Assembly: GCA_963713695.1 (NCBI GenBank)
Contig: CAVQMU010000002.1
Coordinates: 186,001-250,000, forward strand
Reading direction: 5' to 3'
DNA from: Rhodoblastus sp963713695
GTDB taxonomy: Bacteria > Pseudomonadota > Alphaproteobacteria > Rhizobiales > Beijerinckiaceae
DNA: 64,000 nt
The position numbers and the translations under genes are program-made. The notes beneath the pieces were generated by a model. The model was not told where the DNA came from. It did no database searches and worked only from the letters and a program-made list of their open reading frames with translations. Numbering within the stretch: the first letter of the stretch is position 1; each line of letters opens with the position of its first letter. This document shows positions 1 through 8,522 of this stretch, piece by piece.

Positions 1-266
1 ATCTCGCGCATCAGCGAGTGCAGCAGCGAGAGCAGGTCGAGAAAATCCTTTTGCTTTGGGCCCTTGCCGGCAATTGCCTCGACAATGCCCTTGCCGGTGT
101 CCTTGATGACGGGAAGCGGATTGGCGACGACGAAAATGCCTAGGGCGGAGCCGCCGAGGATCAGGAATTCGAAGGGTTGCACCAGCGTGTGCAGATGTCC
201 GCCGAGTGCGGCGTAGCCGCCGAGCATGCAGCCGACAGAGATGAACAGGCCGATGACAAAATTCAA
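1..266 (-). CDS. motA: Flagellar motor stator protein MotA (N-terminal part)
   Basis: Stator subunit of the inner membrane that forms the proton channel with MotB and pushes on the rotor. The 88 codons visible run off the left edge of the window. They start with MNFVIGLFISVGCMLGGYAA, which is the first membrane helix, followed by GHLHTLVQPFEFLILGGSA for the second helix and by a cytoplasmic segment containing KGPKQKDFLDLL, all typical of rhizobial MotA. The start is a TTG at 266-264 with a GGAG motif seven bases upstream; no ATG is available in this frame. It is divergent from flgF. MotB is encoded about 29 kb away in the same motility region. Confidence 0.93.
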   Translation of the reverse strand, partial: MNFVIGLFISVGCMLGGYAALGGHLHTLVQPFEFLILGGSALGIFVVANPLPVIKDTGKGIVEAIAGKGPKQKDFLDLLSLLHSLMRE

Positions 267-535
267 TGTGGTTCTCCGCTGGCTGCGCCGCGGATCCATC
301 TTTGCGTTTCCGGGCTTGCGTGAGGCTGAAGCGGACGCGCAAATCCGCCAAGCCTGCCGGCCCTGCGCGAATTGCGCGGGAAGCGTCAGCCTGGGGCAAG
401 CGCTGATCCGCTAAAGTTTTCGTCAAATGATCGTTGTCCGGTGAAAGAGCCGCGGTCGAACGCTTCTCCTGGCGGGACCGTTTCGCTTCGCCTGAAACGT
501 CTTGGCTGGAATTGTCCTGGAAACGGAAGTTGTCG
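267..535. promoter_or_regulatory. Divergent intergenic region motA/flgF
   Basis: This 269-bp stretch separates the starts of motA (minus) and flgF (plus) and must carry both sets of expression signals. Frames that cross it are short or antisense to flgF and have no convincing ribosome binding site. I see no TTAA-N7-TTAA box and no clear sigma-70 or sigma-54 promoter. A GGAAG motif before the flgF ATG is the likely ribosome binding site. Confidence 0.5.
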
Positions 536-1258
536 ATGCAATCGAGTCTTTATGTCGCCCTTTCCGGCCAGGTCGCCCTGCAAAGGCGGCTCGATACGAT
601 CGCTAACAATATCGCTAACATGAACACCGGCGGCTATCGCGCCGAGGAGGTCAGCTTCTCGACCATCCTGTCGAAGGCGAGCGCGACGCCGACCGCTTTC
701 GCCAGCAGCGGCGAAAATTACATTTCGCGTCGCACCGGGGAAATCACCAATACGGGCAATCCGCTCGACATCGCCGTCCAGGGCAATGGCTGGTTCGGAT
801 TGCAGACGCCCGACGGCATCGCCTATACGCGCGACGGACGGCTGCATATGGATGCGTCCGGCGCATTGAAAAGCGTCAACAACTATCCTGTGGTCGACGC
901 CGGCGGCGCGGGGATCTTGCTCGATCCAAACGGCGGTCCGCCGGTCATTTCGCAGGATGGCATGATCCTCCAGAACGGCCGCCAGATCGGGGCGGTCGGC
1001 CTGTTTTCGCTCGACGCCTCCGCGCGGCTCAGCCGCCACGACAATTCGGCGGTCATTTCGGACCAGCCGGGGACGCCCGTGCTCGACTTCACGACAAACG
1101 GAGTCATGCAGGGAATGAGCGAAGGCTCGAACGTCAATCCCGTGCTCGAAATGACCAAGATGATCGACGTATCCCGCTCATTCGAGAGCGCCAGCAACGC
1201 CATTCAGTCGACCGAAAGTGCGCTTCAGGAAGCGATCAAGACGCTGGGCGGGTCGTGA
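536..1258 (+). CDS. flgF: Flagellar basal-body rod protein FlgF
   Basis: Proximal rod component of the flagellar axial structure, exported by the flagellar type III apparatus. The 240-residue product begins MQSSLYVALSGQVALQRRLD and continues with the rod-family signature TIANNIANMNTGGYRAEE. Its C-terminus (VLEMTKMIDVSRSFESASNA and a following helical segment) is the matching half of the coiled D0 domain. An in-frame extension upstream to 434 is open, but the ATG at 536 is preferred because it has GGAAG just upstream and gives the conserved family N-terminus. fliI follows after 49 bases. FlgF and FlgG are related; the second homologue at 12.4 kb is the better FlgG because of its flgA-flgI context. 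Confidence 0.93.
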   Translation: MQSSLYVALSGQVALQRRLDTIANNIANMNTGGYRAEEVSFSTILSKASATPTAFASSGENYISRRTGEITNTGNPLDIAVQGNGWFGLQTPDGIAYTRDGRLHMDASGALKSVNNYPVVDAGGAGILLDPNGGPPVISQDGMILQNGRQIGAVGLFSLDASARLSRHDNSAVISDQPGTPVLDFTTNGVMQGMSEGSNVNPVLEMTKMIDVSRSFESASNAIQSTESALQEAIKTLGGS

Positions 1259-1307
1259 CGACGCGGCGTGCAGGCGAAATGCGATGCGCAAGCACATAGG
1301 CGATTAG

Positions 1308-2645
1308 ATGCAGGCTCTGGAAAAATTGCAGCGCGAAGTGCTGGAGGCGGAACTTCAGATCGACCCGGTCCGGATCGGCGGGGTCATCACGGAAGTCGGG
1401 CCCTCCGCTTTCCGGGTCGCCGGCCTCTCGCGCTTTCTCAAGCTCGGCGACGTCGTTTCGATCGCCGGCCCGGACCGCGCCTCTCCCGGCGAGGTGGTCA
1501 AGATCGACGTTTCCGGCGTGACGGTGAAATCCTTCGATTCGCGGATTCATGCAGGCATCGGCAGCCTGGCGTTTCGCGCCCGGCCTATGTGCCTGAAGCC
1601 GCATCGCTCCTGGAAGGGGCGGGTGATCAACGCGCTCGGGGCGCCGGTGGACGGGCTCGGCCCCTTGCTTGAAGGGCCGCGTTCGGTTCCGATCGACGCG
1701 GAGCCGCCCGCCGCCATGCAGCGCGAACGCGTGCGGCGCCCGATGAAGACAGGCGTTCGCGTCATCGATTTCTTCACCCCGCTTTGCGCCGGCCAGCGTA
1801 TCGGCATTTTCGCAGGATCGGGCGTCGGCAAGTCGACGTTGCTCGCCATGCTCGCCTCCTCATCGGGGTTTGACAGCGTGGTCATCGCGCTGGTCGGCGA
1901 ACGCGGGCGCGAAGTGCGCGAATTCCTCGACGACGCGCTCGGAGATAACCGCAAGCTGGCGATCACCGTGGTTTCGACCGCAGATGAAAGCGCGATGATG
2001 CGCAGGCTCGCGCCGAAGACCGCGATGAGCATTGCCGAATATCTGCGCGACCAGGGCGAGTCGGTGCTGTTGATCGTCGATTCGATCACGCGCTTCGCCC
2101 ATGCGGCGCGCGACGTGGCGCTGGCCGCCGGCGAGCCCGCGGTGGCGCGAGGCTATGCGCCGAGCGTGTTCAGCGAATTGCCCAAGCTGCTCGAACGGGC
2201 CGGACCGGGCGAAATCGGCGGCGGCGCCATCACCGGCGTGTTTTCGGTTCTTGTCGATGGAGACGACCACAACGATCCCGTCGCCGACAATATCCGCGGC
2301 ACGCTGGACGGCCATATCGTGCTCGACCGAGCCATCGCCGATCAGGGGCGCTATCCCGCGGTGAACGTGCTGTCGTCGGTCTCCCGACTGGCGCATCATG
2401 TCTGGAGCAAGGAACAACGCGCCCTGGTGATGAAATTGCGCGCGATGATCGCGCGTTTCGAATCATCGCGCGACCTGCGGCTGATGGGCGGCTACCACGC
2501 GGGCTCCGATCCGGTGATGGACCAGGCCGTGTCCTTCGTGCCGAAAATTTACGAAGGCATGAACCAGTCGCTCGAGGACAAGCCAAGCGTCGACGCCTTC
2601 CGCGAACTCGCCAATGCACTGCAGAGCGACAAGGCGGCGACGTGA
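1308..2645 (+). CDS. fliI: Flagellum-specific ATPase FliI
   Basis: Cytoplasmic ATPase that energises unfolding and delivery of substrates to the flagellar type III export gate; related to the F1 beta subunit. The 445-residue length is normal. The P-loop GSGVGKST lies at residues 170-177 and the Walker B strand VLLIVDSITRF has its aspartate at about 258. The N-terminal beta-barrel and C-terminal helical domain are present. The ribosome binding site is weak. The last 19 codons (VDAFRELANALQSDKAAT) belong to the first copy of a 72-bp tandem repeat continuing beyond the stop. Its usual regulator FliH may be the protein at 29.0 kb, and FliJ is at 61.2 kb. Confidence 0.96.
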   Translation: MQALEKLQREVLEAELQIDPVRIGGVITEVGPSAFRVAGLSRFLKLGDVVSIAGPDRASPGEVVKIDVSGVTVKSFDSRIHAGIGSLAFRARPMCLKPHRSWKGRVINALGAPVDGLGPLLEGPRSVPIDAEPPAAMQRERVRRPMKTGVRVIDFFTPLCAGQRIGIFAGSGVGKSTLLAMLASSSGFDSVVIALVGERGREVREFLDDALGDNRKLAITVVSTADESAMMRRLAPKTAMSIAEYLRDQGESVLLIVDSITRFAHAARDVALAAGEPAVARGYAPSVFSELPKLLERAGPGEIGGGAITGVFSVLVDGDDHNDPVADNIRGTLDGHIVLDRAIADQGRYPAVNVLSSVSRLAHHVWSKEQRALVMKLRAMIARFESSRDLRLMGGYHAGSDPVMDQAVSFVPKIYEGMNQSLEDKPSVDAFRELANALQSDKAAT

Positions 2646-2782
2646 AAATGGCAAGAAGTTGTCGACGCCTTCCGCGAACTCGCCAATGCGCTTCAGAGCG
2701 ACAAGGCAGCGACGTGAAAATGGCAAGAAGTTGTCGACGCCTTCCGCGAACTCGCCAATGCGCTGCAAAGCGACAGGCGGCA
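2589..2782 (+). repeat. 72-bp tandem repeat, about 2.7 copies, spanning the end of fliI
   Basis: Copies start at 2589, 2661 and 2733, each beginning gtcgacgccttccgcgaact, giving an exact 72-base period. Copy 1 encodes the C-terminus of FliI including its stop; copies 2 and 3 repeat that coding sequence as non-coding spacer. Only a few bases differ between copies. The third copy decays after about 50 bases, just before the ribosome binding site of the next gene. Because 72 is divisible by three, the duplicated tails stay in the fliI frame but lie behind its stop codon. Confidence 0.95.
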
Positions 2783-2801
2783 AATTGAAAAGGAGACACT
2801 C

Positions 2802-3305
2802 ATGAGCGATCTGACGCTGAAAAGCGTGGGCGTGGCTTGCGCCGTCGGTTCCGTCTGGTTCGCGGCGCACATGTTCACCCATCAGGAAGGCGGCCCCCGC
2901 GTAAATGCGATGGAGGACTTCGCCATTTTCGCCCAGCCCAACCGCATTCACGCGGTCGAGGCGGCGGTGAGGGCGGCGGCGGTTGAAAGCGACGCGCGAC
3001 GGACCGGCCGGGCGATCGCGATCGACATGACGCCCATCGGCGTCGTTCCGACCAATCCCACGCACAAGCAGGGAGCGCCGCGCCGCGAAGTGCGGATTGT
3101 CGAAATGAATGCGGACGATGCGCTGCTCGAGACGGCGGATGGGTATCGCAGGGTTCGGGCGGGCGATGAAATACCGGAAATCGGCAGGGTCATTTCGGTG
3201 CGGCGGATGGGCGAATACTGGGTCGTTGTCGCCAGCGTGCGGTCGCTGGCGCAGGCCGCGCCGCCGGTCGAACCGGATTCTTCGCACGATGCGCCAAAGC
3301 CCTGA
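2802..3305 (+). CDS. Hypothetical membrane-anchored protein in flagellar operon
   Basis: I do not recognise this 167-residue protein beyond a general resemblance of its C-terminus to small anchored proteins of Rhizobiales. It starts MSDLTLKSVGVACAVGSVWF, a single hydrophobic segment at residues 7-24 that may be a signal anchor. The C-terminal half (about residues 95-150) has the pattern RRVRAGDEIPEIGRV followed by YWVVVASV, a compact beta fold reminiscent of PilP/GspC-type periplasmic modules. An AAGGAG motif six bases before the ATG gives a strong start. It lies co-directionally behind fliI, separated by the 72-bp repeats, so a role in motility is likely but only inferred. Confidence 0.8.
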   Translation: MSDLTLKSVGVACAVGSVWFAAHMFTHQEGGPRVNAMEDFAIFAQPNRIHAVEAAVRAAAVESDARRTGRAIAIDMTPIGVVPTNPTHKQGAPRREVRIVEMNADDALLETADGYRRVRAGDEIPEIGRVISVRRMGEYWVVVASVRSLAQAAPPVEPDSSHDAPKP

Positions 3306-3345
3306 GCCGCGCGGCCCATACCGTTTTTGATTTGCGACAGGGCGT

Positions 3346-3367
3346 TCAGGCGCGCGGTCGCGCCTGA
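3346..3367. terminator. Perfect inverted repeat between convergent genes
   Basis: TCAGGCGCG (3346-3354) and CGCGCCTGA (3359-3367) form a nine-bp G+C-rich stem with a four-base loop between the plus-strand hypothetical gene and minus-strand cheB. It is placed as a bidirectional terminator but has no T-run, so termination is an inference. Confidence 0.45.
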
Positions 3368-3400
3368 CCAGGACTCTCAGGCGACCTGCGTATTCCCGCG

Positions 3401-4447
3401 TCAGGCGTTCAGCCCGAACAGGGCGTTGACGCGCTGGCCGATGTCGCCGAGGGGAAGGATTTCGTCGGCGCAGCCGCTTTCCGCGACAGCGCGCGGCATG
3501 CCCCAGACCGACGACGTCGCTTGATCCTGCGCCATGATGTAGGCGCCCCCGTCCTTGAGCTTGACGAAACCCTTGGTCCCGTCATTTCCCATGCCCGTGA
3601 GCATGATCGCGAGGACATTGCCGCCATAGGCGGCGGCCGCGCTTTCCGCGAGCACGTCGACGCTCGGCTTGTAGAGGCTCTCGCCCTGGCCGACCGAAAT
3701 CCTGGCTCGGCCGTTGGCGATCCGGAACTGCATTCCGCCTGGACCGACATAGGCGACGCCCGGCAGCAGATCCAATTCGTCGGAGGCTTCGACGACCTTG
3801 ATCGCGCAGACGTCGGATAGCCATTTGGCCATGGCCGCGGTGAATTGCGGCGGCATGTGCTGGGCGATGAGGATGGGCGCGGGAAAGCGGGCGGGCAGGC
3901 GCTCAAGCACCTGATGCAGCGCGCGTGGGCCGCCGGTCGAACTGCCGATGACCACAATCTTGGGCTTGGGCGGCGCAACCCGCATCGGCAGTGGGCGGCG
4001 TGGCGCGAGGGTCAGCGTCGGCGGCGCGACGATCGGCGCAAGGCGGGCGCGCGTCGCATTGACCACGGCGTGGAGCTTCTCGTGCAATTGCTCGAAGCCG
4101 CCGGCCTTTGGAATGAAATCCATCGCGCCATGCTGAAGCGCCTGGATCGTGGTCTTGGCGCCCGCGTCCGTCTGCGAGCTGACCATGATAATCGGAATCG
4201 CCGATTTCGCGTGGATATGGCGCAGGGCCTCGATGCCGTTCATTTCCGGCATCTCGACATCCATGGTGATGACGTCGGGCTTCAGTTCTGCGGCCCGCAT
4301 GATCGCCTCGCGACCGTTCGACGCCGTGGCGATCACGCGGAAACGCGCGTCTCGCTGGATATGCCGGGTGATGGCGTTGCGCATGAAGCTGGAATCATCA
4401 ACGACAAGGACGCGGATCGGCAGATTTGCTGGTTGTCCTTTCAGCAT
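3401..4447 (-). CDS. cheB: Chemotaxis response regulator protein-glutamate methylesterase CheB
   Basis: Demethylates and deamidates chemoreceptor glutamates, giving adaptation together with CheR. The 348-residue protein has an N-terminal receiver domain (phosphoacceptor D63 in TMDVEMPEMNG, acidic pair DD at 17-18), a linker, and a C-terminal esterase domain. The catalytic triad is visible: Ser170 in GSSTGGP, His197 in AQHMPP and Asp289 in LTGMGNDG. I chose the ATG at 4447 because translation then begins close to the receiver domain; an open extension to 4558 has no conserved content. It is transcribed away from the cheA operon, which holds cheR. Confidence 0.96.
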   Translation of the reverse strand: MLKGQPANLPIRVLVVDDSSFMRNAITRHIQRDARFRVIATASNGREAIMRAAELKPDVITMDVEMPEMNGIEALRHIHAKSAIPIIMVSSQTDAGAKTTIQALQHGAMDFIPKAGGFEQLHEKLHAVVNATRARLAPIVAPPTLTLAPRRPLPMRVAPPKPKIVVIGSSTGGPRALHQVLERLPARFPAPILIAQHMPPQFTAAMAKWLSDVCAIKVVEASDELDLLPGVAYVGPGGMQFRIANGRARISVGQGESLYKPSVDVLAESAAAAYGGNVLAIMLTGMGNDGTKGFVKLKDGGAYIMAQDQATSSVWGMPRAVAESGCADEILPLGDIGQRVNALFGLNA

Positions 4448-4733
4448 CGGGTCAATTCCGCTCCTGCATGTATTCAATTGTTGGTCCGGGCCGGGCGTCC
4501 AGCGAGGCGCCGGCAATCGCGGCGCCTTCCGAGGCTTGCGCGATCTGGCCAGGATCATAGTGACGACAGTTCCTTAACAAATGATGCAACTTGAGGTTGC
4601 TGAAATGGTCGATTAACGCACGGAACATCTTGAAATATGGGACGCAGGCTACACGCAAGGCGAGAGCAGTAACCATTTCTTATCCTGTTGCGAGCAATAA
4701 ATTAGCTTCGCAACCTTAGCGAGTGTAGCGAAG
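4448..4733. promoter_or_regulatory. Divergent intergenic region cheB / cheA operon
   Basis: This 286-bp spacer carries the expression signals of two divergent chemotaxis units. It is less G+C-rich than its surroundings from about 4570 to 4730 and contains isolated TTAAC half sites near 4573 and 4614. No full TTAA-N7-TTAA box and no gene with a ribosome binding site are seen. Confidence 0.45.
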
Positions 4734-5258
4734 ATGCAGAAGCCGTTGGCGAAAGACGAAATGGGCGAGGAATCGCATGCGGAGTTCCTGTCCGAGGGAG
4801 CTCTGAGCATCGTCAATCCGTCCACCGGCTTGGCGAACGATTATCTGAATGTCTTCAACGAAATACTGCTCGTTCTCGAATTCCTGCCGACGATGCCCGA
4901 GATGACCGACGAGGCCCTGGCCTGGCAGCCGCGCAGCTATTGCGAATATTTCGAGAAATCGAACATTCCGGGCGCCCGCCATGCCTTGCAGGCTTACGAC
5001 ATGGTTGATCCCGAGGTGCGCAGGAAATTCGAATCGATCCTCGGCCGCTTGACCCAGATCGTCATCGAGGCCCAGCAGACGCTCGTGGAGGAATCCGGAC
5101 GTCCCGACTATCCCGAATCGATTGCCGTGTCCTGCGAGAAGACCGCCGAAGCCATGCGAGTTGGCCTGGCCTATGTCTCCCGCCTGATCAATGAAGGCGC
5201 CGCTGCGACCCGAAGCGACGCCGATTGCGGCAACAAATCTGAAGCGAACGGAATCTGA
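4734..5258 (+). CDS. Hypothetical protein, first gene of the cheA operon
   Basis: Function unknown to me. The 174-residue product has no signal peptide or membrane segment. Its core reads STGLANDYLNVFNEILLVLE and PDEMTDEALAW-like helical sequence, suggesting an all-helical soluble protein. It ends three bases before the cheA ATG, so it is probably translated with cheA and may act in the chemotaxis complex; this is inferred from position only. The start at 4734 has a modest AGCGAAG motif nearby; an alternative ATG lies nine codons downstream (MGEESHAEF). Confidence 0.8.
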   Translation: MQKPLAKDEMGEESHAEFLSEGALSIVNPSTGLANDYLNVFNEILLVLEFLPTMPEMTDEALAWQPRSYCEYFEKSNIPGARHALQAYDMVDPEVRRKFESILGRLTQIVIEAQQTLVEESGRPDYPESIAVSCEKTAEAMRVGLAYVSRLINEGAAATRSDADCGNKSEANGI

Positions 5259-5261
5259 GCT

Positions 5262-7997
5262 ATGGATGAAATGCTCAAGGAATTTTTGGCGGAATCGGCG
5301 GAGCAGATCGAGGCGGCGAGCGCCCAGATCGTCGCATTCGAGCGCAATCCGGACGACGCGGCTTTGATCTCCAGCATTTTCCGACTCGTTCACACGATCA
5401 AGGGAACCTGCGGATTTCTTGGTCTCGACCGGTTGCAAAAGCTTACCCATCATGCCGAAAGCCTGATCGGCTGCTTGCGTGAAGGCGCCCAGGCGACGCC
5501 CGAAGTCGTTTCCGCAATACTTGTGGCGATCGACCGCGTGAAGGATCTTCTGGTTGCGCTGGAAGAGTTTGGCCGGGAGCCCGAAGGGCAGGACGACGAC
5601 CTCGTATCCATGCTCGATCGCCAGGTCGCGATCTGCCAGAATCGCCAGTCGTCCGTGGCGACAGAGCCGGAGCCGATTGTCGCCGAACCCGTCAGCGCGC
5701 CGCCGCCGGAGAACGATGCCGTCGCGGAGCTGCATCCTGTGGAAGCTGTCACGGCGGCTCCTGCGACCCAGGAATCGCTCGATGCTCTTGTTGCCTCGTT
5801 GCGCAAGGCAGCCAAGGACTCGAAGAAGCAACAGCCACAGGCGTCGGCGCCCGCCGCCCCGTCGCCAGCGGCGACTGCAATCGCCCAGGCGCCTCAACAG
5901 GCCGGCGATCATGCGCCCGGCGAAGCGCGCCAGTCCAAGGGCGCGGAGACGATCCGCATCAATTTGAATACGCTTGAGCGTATCATGAATCTCGTGTCGG
6001 AACTCGTTCTGACGCGCAATCAGCTGATCGAACTGACGCGTCACAAGGAAGACGAAACCCTCAAGTCGCCGCTGCAGCGCCTGTCGACCATGACAACCGA
6101 CCTGCAGGACGCCGTGATGCGGGCGCGCATGCAGCCGGTTGAGCGCGTCTTCGCCAATCTGCCGCGAATAATTCGCGATCTTTCCAATGATCTTCACAAG
6201 AAGATCAATCTTGTCACGGAAGGCGCCGACACCGAACTCGACCGGCAATTGATCGAACTGATCCGCGATCCGCTGACCCATCTCGTTCGCAACTGCGCCG
6301 ACCACGGCATCGAATTGCCTGAAGAGCGCGTCCGCCTGGGAAAACCGGCGACCGGCACGGTTCGCGTCGCGGCCTCGCACGAGGCGGGGCAGATCACCAT
6401 CGAGATCAGCGACGACGGCCGCGGCCTCGACATCCAGAAGATCAAGGACAAGGCGCTGTCGATCGGTCTTGCGACCAGCGCTCAGCTCGAGCGGATGAGC
6501 GACGAGGACATCTACCGCTTCATCTTCGCCGCTGGATTCTCGACCGCCGAAAAGGTCACCAATGTTTCCGGGCGCGGCGTCGGCATGGACGTCGTGCGCG
6601 AAAACATCCAGGCGATCGGCGGCTCGGTCGCGCTGACCTCCACGCCCGGCCGCGGCGCAAGGTTCGCTCTGAAGATTCCGCTCACGCTCGCCATAGCTCC
6701 GGCCCTTATCGTCGAAGCCAGCGGCCAGCGCTATGCGCTGCCCCAGCATTCGGTTGTCGAGGCGGTCGGATTGAACAGCGGGGAACACAAGATCGAAATG
6801 GTGCAGGGCTCGAAAATCCTGCAATTGCGCGAGGCGGTCCTGCCCATCGGCAGCCTCGCGGAACTGCTCAATCTCGATTCCGCCGCGGAGTGTGCGAGCG
6901 AGCCGGAACAACTCGCGGTCATCATGCGCGTCGGCGCGCATTCCTTCGGCATCACGGTCGACGCCGTGACCGACGTTCAGGAAATAGTCGTCAAGCCGAT
7001 GGGGGGCTCGCTGTCGCACCTCACGGCCTTTTCCGGCCATACAATTCTCGGTGACGGGTCGGTGGTGCTCATTCTCGATCCCAATGGAATCTGCGCGTCG
7101 CTCGGCCTTGAGCAGACGCGCGAAGCGGGGGCGACCAGCGTTGAAAGCGGAAAATCCCAGTCCTCCGACAAGACGCGCCTGGTCTATTTCCGCGCCGGCT
7201 CCGGCGTCGACAAGGTGTTGCCGCTCTCCAACATCGCGCGCATCGAAACCGTGCCGTCCGAACGCATCGAGCAGTCGAATGGAATGCTGCTGATGCAGCA
7301 CCAGGGCCGCCTGATGCCGATCGTTGCGGCGGCCCATGACGTGATGGTCAAGGAAGGCGACAACACGGTCTTCGTCATTTCGCCCGACGGCGAACCCTTC
7401 GGCCTTCTGGTCGACAGCATCGTCGACATCATCGAGCATCGTCTCAATGTGGAGATTGGCGGCGAATCGCCTGGAATCATTGGCGCGGCCGACATCAACG
7501 GCAAGGTTGTCGAATTGCTCGACATCTCCTATTTCATCGAAATACTCAGACCGAGCCACGAAGGCGCCGCAGCGCGCGGCAAGGATCGCAAGAACCGCCT
7601 GCTGCTCGTCGACGACGCGGCCTTCTTCCGCGACATGCTCGCCGCGACGCTTCAGGCTTCCGGCTTCGAAGTGATCAAGGCGGCGTCGGGGGCGCAGGCC
7701 GTCAGCATCGTCGCGCAGGACTCGTCCTTCGACGCGATCCTGGTCGATGTCGAATTGCCGGATGTCAAGGGTTTCGAACTGATCGAACGGTTGCGCGAGG
7801 CCGGCGCTCGCGCGCCGATGATCGCGATCGCGCCATATGCGACCCGCGAAATATCGCGCGCCGCCGCCGCCGCGGGAATGGCTGCGGCCGTCGGCAAATT
7901 CCAGCGTAACCAGATGTTGGACCTGATCCGCGCCTGCATAGATCACCAAGACGACGAGGCCATGGCTGACGGCTTCGCCAGGGGAGCTGCGGCATGA
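5262..7997 (+). CDS. cheA: Hybrid chemotaxis histidine kinase CheA with C-terminal receiver
   Basis: Autophosphorylating kinase that passes phosphate to CheY and CheB under receptor control. The 911 residues contain an HPt domain with phosphorylated His44 (RLVHTIKGTC), a proline/alanine-rich linker (about 140-225), the dimerisation helix pair from about 228, the ATPase domain with N box near 343, DDGRGLD near 384 and SGRGVGMDVV near 435, then a CheW-like domain. A second CheW-like segment follows (about 636-765), then a receiver domain (about 775-890) with acidic pair DD and phosphoacceptor Asp829 in LVDVELPDVKG. The extra CheW-like segment and receiver make it longer than classical CheA (about 650-700). 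Overlaps cheW by four bases (ATGA). Confidence 0.96.
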   Translation: MDEMLKEFLAESAEQIEAASAQIVAFERNPDDAALISSIFRLVHTIKGTCGFLGLDRLQKLTHHAESLIGCLREGAQATPEVVSAILVAIDRVKDLLVALEEFGREPEGQDDDLVSMLDRQVAICQNRQSSVATEPEPIVAEPVSAPPPENDAVAELHPVEAVTAAPATQESLDALVASLRKAAKDSKKQQPQASAPAAPSPAATAIAQAPQQAGDHAPGEARQSKGAETIRINLNTLERIMNLVSELVLTRNQLIELTRHKEDETLKSPLQRLSTMTTDLQDAVMRARMQPVERVFANLPRIIRDLSNDLHKKINLVTEGADTELDRQLIELIRDPLTHLVRNCADHGIELPEERVRLGKPATGTVRVAASHEAGQITIEISDDGRGLDIQKIKDKALSIGLATSAQLERMSDEDIYRFIFAAGFSTAEKVTNVSGRGVGMDVVRENIQAIGGSVALTSTPGRGARFALKIPLTLAIAPALIVEASGQRYALPQHSVVEAVGLNSGEHKIEMVQGSKILQLREAVLPIGSLAELLNLDSAAECASEPEQLAVIMRVGAHSFGITVDAVTDVQEIVVKPMGGSLSHLTAFSGHTILGDGSVVLILDPNGICASLGLEQTREAGATSVESGKSQSSDKTRLVYFRAGSGVDKVLPLSNIARIETVPSERIEQSNGMLLMQHQGRLMPIVAAAHDVMVKEGDNTVFVISPDGEPFGLLVDSIVDIIEHRLNVEIGGESPGIIGAADINGKVVELLDISYFIEILRPSHEGAAARGKDRKNRLLLVDDAAFFRDMLAATLQASGFEVIKAASGAQAVSIVAQDSSFDAILVDVELPDVKGFELIERLREAGARAPMIAIAPYATREISRAAAAAGMAAAVGKFQRNQMLDLIRACIDHQDDEAMADGFARGAAA

Positions 7998-8479
7998 GCT
8001 ACGAGCCATCCAAACTTATTCGTGAAAATGCGCCCGCTGCGGGCAATGCGCTCGACGGATATTTCTCCATCAAGGTCGCCGACGACACGTTCGGCCTGCC
8101 GGTCACGCGCGTCCAGACGATCTTCCGCATCGGCTCCGTGACGGCTGCGCCCGGCGGCCCGCGCGACATCGTGGGGCTGGTCAATCTGCGCGGAAAAATC
8201 GTCACGGCGGTCAGCCTGCGCCGCCGCCTCGGCCTCACGCCCGAAGCCGGCGGCTCGGGAAGCCTGGCCATCGGCATCGAGCATCGCAACGAAGCCTTCG
8301 CTCTTCTTGTCGACGAGGTTGGCGACGTGCTGACGCTGACAGCGGAAACGGCGATCGCGCCGCCCCCGCACATAGGAAGGCGCCGGGCGAAATTCGCATC
8401 CGGCTACAATCGCATCGGCGGGCAAATCCTCCCGCTGCTCAACATCGACGCGGTCTTCGATTTCTCCGACGACCTCTAA
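7994..8479 (+). CDS. cheW: Chemotaxis coupling protein CheW
   Basis: Adaptor linking chemoreceptors to CheA. The 161-residue protein shows the CheW fold: YFSIKVADDTFGLPVTRVQT at the start of the first subdomain, then GPRDIVGLVNLRGKIVTAVS, a family signature, and the final VFDFSDDL. Translation start ATG overlaps the cheA stop as ATGA, implying coupled synthesis. cheY follows after a 43-base gap. Together with the CheW-like segments inside CheA, the operon encodes several SH3-like receptor-array modules. Confidence 0.95.
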   Translation: MSYEPSKLIRENAPAAGNALDGYFSIKVADDTFGLPVTRVQTIFRIGSVTAAPGGPRDIVGLVNLRGKIVTAVSLRRRLGLTPEAGGSGSLAIGIEHRNEAFALLVDEVGDVLTLTAETAIAPPPHIGRRRAKFASGYNRIGGQILPLLNIDAVFDFSDDL

Positions 8480-8522
8480 CCAAACGCGCGTCAGGACGCG
8501 CCCCCTATAACGGAGATGAACG

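Noticed and set aside
4716..8009. Antisense reading frame of 1,097 codons over the cheA operon
   Set aside because: It lies opposite cheA and its upstream neighbour, which have complete domain motifs. Long antisense frames are common in G+C-rich DNA with this codon bias, and the translation is Arg/Asp/Gly-rich without any recognisable domain.
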